DNA from: Desulfobacteraceae bacterium
GTDB lineage: Bacteria > Desulfobacterota > Desulfobacteria > Desulfobacterales > Desulfobacteraceae
DNA: 64,000 nt
Assembly: GCA_016743945.1 (NCBI GenBank)
Contig: JADGFI010000030.1
Span: 1 to 64,000 of the forward strand
Reading direction: 5' to 3'
The translations under genes were made by a program, and so were the position numbers. Shown piece after piece: positions 27,809 to 35,077 of the stretch. The notes beneath the pieces were generated by a model. It searched no databases. It saw nothing but the letters and a program-made list of their open reading frames with translations, and had not been told where the DNA came from. Numbering within the stretch: the stretch's first letter is position 1; every line of letters begins with the position of its first letter.

Positions 27809-29032
27809 ATGGCCAAATTTTCGACCCATCCCCTTGTTCGATTTCCCGATTTCAGACGTTTCTTCAGCGCCCGTTTCGTTTCGGCCATGGGAGACAAATT
27901 TTTCACCATCGCCCTCTCCTGGTGGGCCGTCAACGAAACAGGAGAAAAGGGGGCTCTCAACCTGGGATTCCTCATGGCCCTGACCCTGCTTCCATCCGTA
28001 CTCCTCGGGCCCCTGGTTGGGACCCTGGTGGACAGGTTCGACCGCAAGCGCTGCATGATCGTTGCGGATGGATGCCGACTCCTGCTGGCATCTATCATGG
28101 CCGTTCTCCTATGGCAGGGTGGCATGACCCTTCCGCGCATGTACGTTCTGGTCTTTCTGCTTGCCTGTTTCATGCCCCTTTTCGAGTCATCCGCCGAAGG
28201 ATCTCTTGCCTCCCTGACCGATGATCAAGGACTTTTCGCTGCCGTGGCCGTTGATTCTTCCGCGGTCGCCCTTTCCAATGTTCTGGGAGCAGCCCTGGGA
28301 GGGATTGCCCTTGCCGCAGTGGGTACGGCCGGGGCCTTTGGCTTCAACGGCGCAACCTTTGCCCTTTCCCTGCTTTTAATCTCCTCGGTGAGGACATCCC
28401 TTGTTCCCGATACCAGAACCGGTGGGGAGGGTGACCGGCAATCCCTTGGTCAGATTTTCTCCTGGCTTCGGCAGAACCGCGAGGTGCTGGGCATCTTGAT
28501 CATGTTCGGAATACTAAATTTTTTTGCCGCCCCTCTCATGATATCCATCCCCATGATGGTCCGTTATGCATTTGACGGCAGCGTATCCTGGGTGGCGTTG
28601 CTGGAAGCCGGCCTCGCCCTTGGAACCGTAACCATGGCCTGTGTCATGAGCTTTTCATCGGGAGGAAAAACCCTGCTCAGAATCTTCATGGGCGTCATCG
28701 GAATGGGGGTTTCCATAATTCTTTTTGCCCTCTCGCCCAGCCCCTGGATGGCCATTCCCCTGGTGTTCTGCGCCGGAGCCTGCCTTGCCCTGGCAAGCGC
28801 CGCCGCCATGGGATTCTTTCAACGCACCGTCCCCGACTTCTTAAAAGGCCGGTTCTTCTCCATCCTGACGGCTGTGGCCTATTCGGTCATGCCCCTTGCA
28901 CTTGCCCTGAACGGCGTGATCTCCCAATTTTACTCGGTACGCCTTGTTCTTGCAGTGGACGGCATCATGCTCTGCCTGCTCTCAGGATTTTTTTTCCTGG
29001 GTGTGTTCAGAAAAGCCCCGGCTTTACAATAA
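27809..29032 (+). CDS. MFS transporter (EntS/MFS_3-like exporter)
   Basis: 407 residues with about twelve membrane segments. It begins HPLVRFPDFRRFFSARFVSAMGDKFFTIALSWW, the typical start of MFS_3 proteins such as the enterobactin exporter EntS and macrolide efflux proteins. The loop LVGTLVDRFDRKRCMIVAD is the MFS motif A. It begins two bases after the LuxC-PaaK stop and ends the operon, so it most likely exports the operon's product. That placement is the main reason to read the operon as making a secreted small molecule. Confidence 0.83.
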   Translation: MAKFSTHPLVRFPDFRRFFSARFVSAMGDKFFTIALSWWAVNETGEKGALNLGFLMALTLLPSVLLGPLVGTLVDRFDRKRCMIVADGCRLLLASIMAVLLWQGGMTLPRMYVLVFLLACFMPLFESSAEGSLASLTDDQGLFAAVAVDSSAVALSNVLGAALGGIALAAVGTAGAFGFNGATFALSLLLISSVRTSLVPDTRTGGEGDRQSLGQIFSWLRQNREVLGILIMFGILNFFAAPLMISIPMMVRYAFDGSVSWVALLEAGLALGTVTMACVMSFSSGGKTLLRIFMGVIGMGVSIILFALSPSPWMAIPLVFCAGACLALASAAAMGFFQRTVPDFLKGRFFSILTAVAYSVMPLALALNGVISQFYSVRLVLAVDGIMLCLLSGFFFLGVFRKAPALQ

Positions 29033-29143
29033 ATCCAAAGAGGCATTGGGTCTATTGTCAAACAATTTCGAGCTCTTTTTCATCACCAGATCCCAAGGCT
29101 ATAGCTATAGCGCTCACTTAATGGTCCCTCCCTGGGATGCTCC

Positions 29144-30061
29144 TTAAAAAATCGACATCCCGGTTTTTGTTGTAAACCACTCAAGGGCAAGGGTTCCGGC
29201 CAGGGAGTTACCACTTTTGTTAAGACCGGGGGACCAGGCGGTAATGCTCAGCCTGCCCGGGATAAAGGCTGCGATTCCTCCGCCAACTCCGCTTTTCCCG
29301 GGCAATCCGACCCGGTAGGCAAAATCCCCCACAGCATCATAGGTTCCGCAGGTGAGCATGAGAGCGTTAATCCTTTTGGCCTGGCTCGGGGTTAATATCT
29401 GTTTGCCGGATAGGGGGAATTGTCCATGATTGGCCAGTGTTGAAAAACTTTGGCACAGATCCACGCAGCTCATACTTAGGGCGCATTGGTGAAAATAGAC
29501 GTCCAGAACTTTTTCAACATCATTTTCCAGGTTGCCGTAACTTTTGAGGAAATTGGCCAGGGCGGCATTCCTGAATCCTGCCTGTTTTTCAGATTCAGCC
29601 ACCTTTACATCAACATGGATATTCTGATTGTCCGATAACTCCCGGACAAAATCAAGAATGGTCTGACTGGCATCCTTTGTATGGGAGAGGATGATATCCG
29701 CCAGGACAAGTGCCCCTGCATTGACAAAAGGATTTCGCGGGATCCCGTTTTCATACTCAAGTTGTACCAGAGAATTAAATGCGTTCCCCGAGGGTTCCCT
29801 GCCAATGCGTTTCAATAAATTGCCTTCCCCGATCAGCTGCAATGCCAGGATAAGGGTATATGCCTTTGAAATGGATTGAATTGAAAAAGATTCCAAAGCA
29901 TCTCCCACAAAAAAGGTATTGCCCTTCAAAACCTGGACTGCCATCCCGAATTTTTCCAGGGGAACCTGGGCCAGAGCTGGGATATAATCAGCAATTTTCC
30001 CTTTGCTGACAAAGGGTTTTATCTCCTCAAAAATTTCTTCAAGTACGGTTTGGTAGTCCAC
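29144..30061 (-). CDS. glsA: Glutaminase
   Basis: 305 residues, the usual size. Glutaminase turns L-glutamine into glutamate and ammonia. Seen: the serine beta-lactamase-like active-site motif SIQSISKAY (Ser and Lys of SxxK), the GREPSGNAFNSLVQLEYENG block with GIPRNPFVNAGAL, and the late VGLPGKSGVGGGIAAFIPG block. It starts at a GTG (30061) behind AAAGGGGGAACC. It lies 20 bases after the KamA-family gene on the same strand and 2.2 kb downstream of a glutamine-type ABC uptake system, so the locus imports glutamine and deamidates it in the cytoplasm. Confidence 0.92.
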   Translation of the reverse strand: MDYQTVLEEIFEEIKPFVSKGKIADYIPALAQVPLEKFGMAVQVLKGNTFFVGDALESFSIQSISKAYTLILALQLIGEGNLLKRIGREPSGNAFNSLVQLEYENGIPRNPFVNAGALVLADIILSHTKDASQTILDFVRELSDNQNIHVDVKVAESEKQAGFRNAALANFLKSYGNLENDVEKVLDVYFHQCALSMSCVDLCQSFSTLANHGQFPLSGKQILTPSQAKRINALMLTCGTYDAVGDFAYRVGLPGKSGVGGGIAAFIPGRLSITAWSPGLNKSGNSLAGTLALEWFTTKTGMSIF

Positions 30062-30081
30062 GGTTCCCCCTTTGCCCTGGC

Positions 30082-31149
30082 TTATTCAGGAATATTCGGC
30101 CAACGGGTGGTGATGCCTTCATAATTTTTCAGGGTATATTCCTTTTCGTTTTTTTCACAAATATAATAATCCGGCATTAACGGAATTTTTCCAATGTTGG
30201 TGGCAATGACATACATGGGCTGGGCAAGGCCTGTGGTATGGCCACGTATGGCATCCCGGATGAGTTCGGCGCCCTTTTCAACCGGGGTTCTGAAATGGTC
30301 AATTCCGGGTGCAGGCTCGCAATAAAACAAATAATAGGGCCGTATTCTTACCCGCAGCAGTTTTTGGTGCAGTTCTTTAAATGTTTCGATATCATCATTT
30401 ATGCCCTTGAGCAGAACAGCCTGGTTTCCCACGTTGATCCCGCATTTCAGCAGCTTGAATACGGCTTCTGCCGTCTGATCCGTTATCTCTTTGGGGTGGT
30501 TGCACTGGGTATTGATCCAGATGGGGACCCTGTGATACACCTCCAGTATTTTCTGAAGCCCTGAGGTGATTCTCTGGGGCAGTACGATGGGGGCTCGTGT
30601 GCCAAAGCGTATCATCTCAAGGTGATTGATTTCCCTCAGTTTCCGGATGATGTATTCGATTTTTTCATCGGACAGGACAAAGGGATCCCCACCGGTGATT
30701 AAAACGTCACGTATCTCCTTATGCTCACGAATCCATGCCAGACCTTCCTCCACATCCATGCGAAGCTGCAAGTCCCCGTCAACCACCAGCTCTTTTCTGA
30801 AACAATGGCGGCAATAATTGACGCATACCTGGGTAACGGTAAAGGCAACACGGTCCCGGTACTGTCGAGCAATGCTATCGGGCCGGACATCTTCCCTGTT
30901 TTCTTTCCAGATCAAATAATCGTCAATGCCGTATTGATTGACTTTTTCTGCCATGGACGGCAGAACCTGCCTCCTGATGGGGCAATTGGGATCGTCCCTG
31001 TCCATGAGAGAAGCAAAATACGGAGAGGTGCCCCATTTGGTTCCAAGGGTGGTAATTGCCTTTTCCTCTTCCGGGGTAACATTGATGATTGACTTTAAGC
31101 GGTCAAGTGTATTAATGCTGTTTTGAAGTTGCTGTTTCCATTCCTCCAT
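30082..31149 (-). CDS. KamA-family radical SAM aminomutase (possibly acting on glutamate)
   Basis: 355 residues. The radical SAM cysteines are C109-x3-C113-x2-C116 (CVNYCRHC), followed by GGDPFVLSD. The PLP lysine should be Lys321 in IGKIPLMPDYYI, aligned with the GGGGKTPVMPNY site of lysine 2,3-aminomutase. From memory, Asp293 and Asp330 of clostridial lysine 2,3-aminomutase bind the substrate's side-chain amine. Here the first aligns with Glu (FYCEPAPGIDHFRT), and the second falls in a loop two residues shorter with no Asp (YVIATNIGK). It is therefore unlikely to be a standard lysine enzyme. Next to glutaminase and glutamine uptake, a glutamate 2,3-aminomutase making the osmolyte beta-glutamate is the best guess. 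Confidence 0.8.
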   Translation of the reverse strand: MEEWKQQLQNSINTLDRLKSIINVTPEEEKAITTLGTKWGTSPYFASLMDRDDPNCPIRRQVLPSMAEKVNQYGIDDYLIWKENREDVRPDSIARQYRDRVAFTVTQVCVNYCRHCFRKELVVDGDLQLRMDVEEGLAWIREHKEIRDVLITGGDPFVLSDEKIEYIIRKLREINHLEMIRFGTRAPIVLPQRITSGLQKILEVYHRVPIWINTQCNHPKEITDQTAEAVFKLLKCGINVGNQAVLLKGINDDIETFKELHQKLLRVRIRPYYLFYCEPAPGIDHFRTPVEKGAELIRDAIRGHTTGLAQPMYVIATNIGKIPLMPDYYICEKNEKEYTLKNYEGITTRWPNIPE

Positions 31150-31345
31150 GGTGAATCTCCTATATGTGCTTGTGTTACAGTTTTTTTCTCGACACCCGAT
31201 TGGACTGAAAAAAAGCGCAACAATAGTGTTCAGTTCAAAAAGGTCGGGTTTTGTCCGGTTTTAAACGGCAGTATCAACCATTGGATCAGTATGCATATCT
31301 TTGATATTGCCGGTCTTCTGTAATTTTAATTTTCCGGAATATTAT

Positions 31346-32251
31346 CTATGAAATTTCAGTCTCCAATTTTCCCAGGATAGATTCGGTATGTTTCAACCGT
31401 TTTATGGCCTTATCTCCCAATTCCTTTACCAATTCTGACAGCAATGTCTCGATGCAGATGGTGACTGAAACCAAGGGATTAAAAAAATAGTCCCCTGCTG
31501 TGGGGGTGATAAGATAATTATCGGTTTCCATGACCAGGGGGGATGATAAGCTGTCTGTAATCGCAATGATGTCCGTGGACTGAATTTTTCCGATATTACA
31601 GGCATCAACCGTGGCCTTTGTATAGGGGTTGAGACTGATGGCAACAAGCAGGTCCCCGGGTTTAAGCACGGATAAATCATCTGCCAGGGTATGGCCGGCC
31701 TGCCCGATGAGGCTGACGTTATCCCGAATCATTTTAAGATAAAAACCCAGGTAATGGGCCAAAGGATAGCTTCCCCGCAGGCCGACAATGAGGATTCGCT
31801 CGGCATTGACCAATAGCTTGATAATCGCTGCAAACCGCTGTTCATCAAATGTATCGGCCATGACCATGACATTGCTCCATTCGTCCTGAATCACCCGTTC
31901 CAGAATGGAATTTGTCCCTTCATTCTCAGCAGGTCCCTTGCTCAAAAAATTTTTTACCTGTTCGCTATAAAAATTTTTACGCTGTTTCAGGCCGTCTCGA
32001 AAAATATCCTTGAGCCCTGGGAAACCTTTAAAACCAAGTTTTTGGGCCAGGCGGGTAATGGCTGAAATATTGATCTCATTTTCCCGGGCTAGTTCGGATA
32101 TGGATTTAGCTGCTGTCTCATCGGGTGTGTCCAGCATATTTTTTAAAATAGCCATGTTGCGCTTTGTGAGTCGTATCTCATGTTCGCCGTTGCGAATTTT
32201 GATGTAGAGGTGTTTTAACTCCTCCAGGCTTTTGGGAGTATGGGAGGTCAT
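31346..32251 (-). CDS. RpiR-family transcriptional regulator
   Basis: 301 residues from the ATG at 32251; a TTG at 32260 is possible but sits in the ribosome site (AAGGATTTTT). An N-terminal RpiR helix-turn-helix (KSISELARENEINISAITRLAQKLGFKGFPGLKDIF) is followed by a SIS domain (about 130-260; ILIVGLRGSYPLAHYLGFYL, LVAISLNPYTKATVD, IAITDSLSSPLV), which usually binds a phosphosugar but can bind other ligands. It lies 28 bases after the ABC ATP-binding gene on the same strand, between uptake and metabolic genes. It probably regulates the glutamine locus. A SIS-domain regulator for amino acid genes is less usual. Confidence 0.87.
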   Translation of the reverse strand: MTSHTPKSLEELKHLYIKIRNGEHEIRLTKRNMAILKNMLDTPDETAAKSISELARENEINISAITRLAQKLGFKGFPGLKDIFRDGLKQRKNFYSEQVKNFLSKGPAENEGTNSILERVIQDEWSNVMVMADTFDEQRFAAIIKLLVNAERILIVGLRGSYPLAHYLGFYLKMIRDNVSLIGQAGHTLADDLSVLKPGDLLVAISLNPYTKATVDACNIGKIQSTDIIAITDSLSSPLVMETDNYLITPTAGDYFFNPLVSVTICIETLLSELVKELGDKAIKRLKHTESILGKLETEIS

Positions 32252-32279
32252 GATGTACAAAAATCCTTATATTAAAAAA

Positions 32280-33014
32280 TCAATATCCGACGTGTTGCAA
32301 AAAACCTTTAAGTCTTGCAGTGGTTGGCGATTTTAAGAGTTCTTCCGGATTACCGTCCTCCGCAATCCTGCCTCCGTCCATGAACAAGAGTCTGGAGCCA
32401 GCCTTACTGGCAAAACTCATTTCATGGGTCACGACAACCATGGTGATGCCTTCTTGAGCCACGGCTGTCATTACGTTGAGAACTTCTTCCCTTAATTCGG
32501 GATCAAGGGCTGAGGTGGGCTCGTCAAAGAGCATGATTTTAGGTTTTACGGCAAGGGCCCTGGCAATGGCAATCCGCTGCTGCTGACCGCCGGAAAGCTG
32601 GGATGGATAATGGGTGGCCCTGTCAGAAAGCCCTACTTTCTCCAGCAGGTCTCTGGCGATGGCATCGGCCTCGGCTGCAGAAGCCTTCCTGACTTTTCTA
32701 GGACCAAAAGAAACGTTTTCCAGGGCAGTCATGTGGGGAAAAAGGTGGAACAGCTGGAATACCATTCCGACTTCTTTGCGTATTGTTCTGATTAGCTGAT
32801 TATGCCTGGGCAAAGAAATCTCGTTGACAATCAATTCTCCGGAGGTAATGGTATCCAGACCGTTGATGCAACGCAGCAATGTGGATTTGCCCGAGCCTGA
32901 CGGACCGACAATGACAATTACTTCTCCTTCTGGAATGGTCAGGTTAATGTCATGCAGAACTTCCACTTTACCAAAGCTTTTATTGACATTTTTAAACTCT
33001 ATGGAACCGCTCAT
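32280..33014 (-). CDS. Polar amino acid ABC transporter ATP-binding protein (GlnQ-like)
   Basis: 244 residues from the ATG at 33014, whose first bases overlap the permease stop (ATGA); the upstream frame to 33080 runs into the permease gene. Walker A GPSGSGKSTLL, signature LSGGQQQRIAIARAL, Walker B IMLFDEPTSALDPE and the switch His VVTHEM are all present. The sequence is very close to the GlnQ/ArtP/HisP family of polar amino acid importers. It acts with the permease at 33011 and the binding protein at 33950. Given the glutaminase downstream, glutamine or glutamate is the likely solute. Confidence 0.92.
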   Translation of the reverse strand: MSGSIEFKNVNKSFGKVEVLHDINLTIPEGEVIVIVGPSGSGKSTLLRCINGLDTITSGELIVNEISLPRHNQLIRTIRKEVGMVFQLFHLFPHMTALENVSFGPRKVRKASAAEADAIARDLLEKVGLSDRATHYPSQLSGGQQQRIAIARALAVKPKIMLFDEPTSALDPELREEVLNVMTAVAQEGITMVVVTHEMSFASKAGSRLLFMDGGRIAEDGNPEELLKSPTTARLKGFLQHVGY

Positions 33015-33730
33015 ATGACCATCCTTTTTTCTATGGCTTTCAGAGACAGGGCCAGGGCTGTTGTCATGATCAGATAACATATGGCAACCGCCGACCAGAT
33101 TTCAAGAGCTCGAAAGTTGCTTGCCATGATTTCTTGACCCTGACGGGTCAGTTCCCCCACACCGATGACAATGAATAATGAGGTATCTTTCATGCTGATG
33201 ATAAATTGGTTGCCCAATGGAGGGATAGCCCGTTTAAAAGCTATGGGGCCGATGATATTTTTGATGAGCTGGAACCTGCTTATCCCCATGGCCAGGCCCG
33301 CTTCTATCAAACCGCGATCAACGGATTCCACTGCCCCACGAACAATTTCAGCCATATAGGCACCGGCATTTAGTATAATTGTTATGATGGCGGCAGTTAA
33401 GGCATTAAACCGGATTCCCCTTATACCGGTGGTCACTTCGATGAGCATGGGCAGGGCAAAATAAATGAACATGGCCTGGACAATGATGGGGGTTCCCCGG
33501 ATCAACTCAATATAAAGAACAGCAAGTTTCCGGGCTATAAGATTCATGAAACGGGTACCTCCGTAACACCTGCCGCCGATGGCATCGGTTTCGGCCAGCC
33601 TGAAAATCCCTGCCACAGTCCCCAGGATCAAGCCGCCGAGTATACCGGAAATGGTAATATACAATGTTAATTTTGCACCTGCAAGCAAGGCGGGGATTGA
33701 TTCCACTATATATTTAAATTCAAAATTCAT
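33011..33730 (-). CDS. Polar amino acid ABC transporter permease (HisM/GlnP family)
   Basis: 239 residues. Hydrophobic segments at the start (IPALLAGAKLTLYITISGILGGLILGTVAG), the ELIRGTPIIVQAMFIYF block and the EAA loop EAGLAMGISRFQLIKNIIGPIA identify the permease of a polar amino acid importer. Family permeases of this size act as dimers. It overlaps the ATP-binding gene by four bases. It is separated from the binding-protein gene by 219 bases containing hairpins (see 33806 and 33907), which may set the ratio between binding protein and membrane components. Confidence 0.92.
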   Translation of the reverse strand: MNFEFKYIVESIPALLAGAKLTLYITISGILGGLILGTVAGIFRLAETDAIGGRCYGGTRFMNLIARKLAVLYIELIRGTPIIVQAMFIYFALPMLIEVTTGIRGIRFNALTAAIITIILNAGAYMAEIVRGAVESVDRGLIEAGLAMGISRFQLIKNIIGPIAFKRAIPPLGNQFIISMKDTSLFIVIGVGELTRQGQEIMASNFRALEIWSAVAICYLIMTTALALSLKAIEKRMVI

Positions 33731-33805
33731 TGTTTTCCTTCCATGCTCTACCCGAATCAGGCTGCTGTTCCGGTTAGCCCTTTCTTTGGAGCAGGCAATT
33801 GCGTT

Positions 33806-33920
33806 AATCCATCGACTAAAAACTCAGGCTTTATTTTCATATAGCTGGATTTCCTTCATTTGAGCCGATGGATTGGGTTTTGGTTCTTCCTTTAAACCAC
33901 GGGACCCCGCCCGAAAGCGG
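33806..33920 (-). repeat. Intercistronic inverted repeats between binding-protein and permease genes
   Basis: A perfect 9-base inverted repeat, AATCCATCG (33806-33814) with CGATGGATT (33866-33874), spans a 51-base loop. Just upstream in the transcript a small hairpin CCGC/GCGG (33907-33920) with a 6-base loop follows the binding-protein stop. No T run follows either, so they look like RNA-stabilising or partial-stop elements rather than full terminators. Confidence 0.45.
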
Positions 33921-33949
33921 CATTGGTCTGGCCCCAAAAAGAGGTTTCT

Positions 33950-34705
33950 TTATTCCGGTGCTGAACCGAACCACTTGATGTAAATTTTTTCAAACTCTCC
34001 GGATTCTGTCAGTTCCAGCAGGGCAATATTGGATTTATCACGCAGGTCACTTCCTTGGGGGAATCCGATTCCGTAAAAGGCCGCCTTTACATTGGCACCA
34101 ACTGCTTTTACTCTGCCATTGCCTGCGGTTTTAATGAAGTATAAAACATTCGGGGTGTCGTGTATGGCAGCATCTGCACCGCCGGTGACCACTTCCAGAT
34201 AGGCCTGGTCAATATTAGGAAATTGGCTGAGAGTTTTTACGCCCAGGGTTTTTGCGTAGTCAGCTGCCACGGTTCCTGTCTTTACCGCTACAACCTTGCC
34301 TTTCAAATCGTTGGGACCTTTAATCCCCGTCTCATCAACTCCGACCATAACCTTCAGGCCGGCCCTAAAGTAAGGGTGTGAAAAATCAATGGCTTTTTCT
34401 CTTTTGGCTTTAATGGTAATAGCGCCAAGAATTACATCCAGGTTACCAGAGGTCACCCCTGGAATCAGCCCGTTAAAATCCATTGGAACCAATTGATAGT
34501 CAACTTCTATCCGTTTGGCAATTGCGTCCCACAGGTCAACGTCAAAGCCGGTATACTTTCCGTCTTTTCCCTTAAATTCAAATGGTACAAAGGCCGTATC
34601 CACCCCCACACGTATTTGCCCGGCAGAGCTGAAACTTCCAACGGTTAAAATTGCAAGTGCTGTTAAAACTGCCCATACCCATTTGTGCTTAAAGATTCTT
34701 TCCAT
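33950..34705 (-). CDS. Polar amino acid ABC transporter substrate-binding protein
   Basis: 251 residues with a signal peptide (HKWVWAVLTALAILTVGSFSSAGQ). The solute-binding family 3 pattern is complete: IRVGVDTAFVPFEFKGKDGKYTGFDVDLW, GAITIKAKREKAIDFSHPYF, LKGKVVAVKTGTVAADYAK, GGADAAIHDTPNVLYFI and GIGFPQGSDLRDK. It most resembles glutamine-binding proteins (GlnH), with the PFEF...GFDVDL ligand pocket. It is the first gene of the minus-strand locus and has a good ribosome site (GGGAGGATCAA) and promoter (34749-34778). Confidence 0.9.
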   Translation of the reverse strand: MERIFKHKWVWAVLTALAILTVGSFSSAGQIRVGVDTAFVPFEFKGKDGKYTGFDVDLWDAIAKRIEVDYQLVPMDFNGLIPGVTSGNLDVILGAITIKAKREKAIDFSHPYFRAGLKVMVGVDETGIKGPNDLKGKVVAVKTGTVAADYAKTLGVKTLSQFPNIDQAYLEVVTGGADAAIHDTPNVLYFIKTAGNGRVKAVGANVKAAFYGIGFPQGSDLRDKSNIALLELTESGEFEKIYIKWFGSAPE

Positions 34706-34748
34706 TTGATCCTCCCTTAGATTTTGATATTATTGCCAATAATACAAA

Positions 34749-34778
34749 GATATAAAACCTTCCACATTATTCTGTCAA
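34749..34778 (-). promoter_or_regulatory. Promoter of the glutamine uptake locus
   Basis: Read on the minus strand, TTGACA (34778-34773) is followed after 17-18 bases by TTATAT/TATATC (34755-34749), about 45 bases before the binding-protein ATG. This is the clearest sigma-70-type promoter on the minus strand of the region. Confidence 0.55.
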
Positions 34779-34910
34779 GTATTTTTTTATTATATTCAAT
34801 TTTTGCAAAAAAACTTGCGCATTCGAAATAATCCAAATGGATTCACACCCCATTTACCCAGGTAAGGCTGGATACATATTTTACTTTTTTAACATTTTCC
34901 GATACTTGAC

Positions 34911-34937
34911 TTGACATAAAATAAGCTCTTCTATAAG
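34911..34937 (+). promoter_or_regulatory. Possible promoter of the beta-glucosidase gene
   Basis: In the 372-base divergent gap (34706-35077), TTGACA (34911-34916) precedes TATAAG (34932-34937) by 15 bases, slightly short. A TTGACT five bases earlier gives 20. The rest of the gap is AT-rich and shows nothing else that I can support. Confidence 0.35.
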
Positions 34938-35077
34938 GTTCCGCGGTTGATAAAATTGATGGGAATAGAAGCTATCTATCCCAAACCCAAATTAACCACC
35001 TGATGACAAAAAATATTGGACATTAACGAACTTAAAAAAATACCGATAAACACAAAATCAAAAATCAGGAAAAAATA

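Noticed and set aside
22504..29032. Bioluminescence operon
   Set aside because: LuxC and LuxE homologues are present, but LuxA, LuxB and LuxD are not, and anaerobes would lack oxygen for the reaction.
30082..31149. Assignment as standard lysine 2,3-aminomutase (AblA)
   Set aside because: The two acidic residues that I recall as binding the lysine side chain are changed, the PLP loop is shorter, and no beta-lysine acetyltransferase gene is adjacent.
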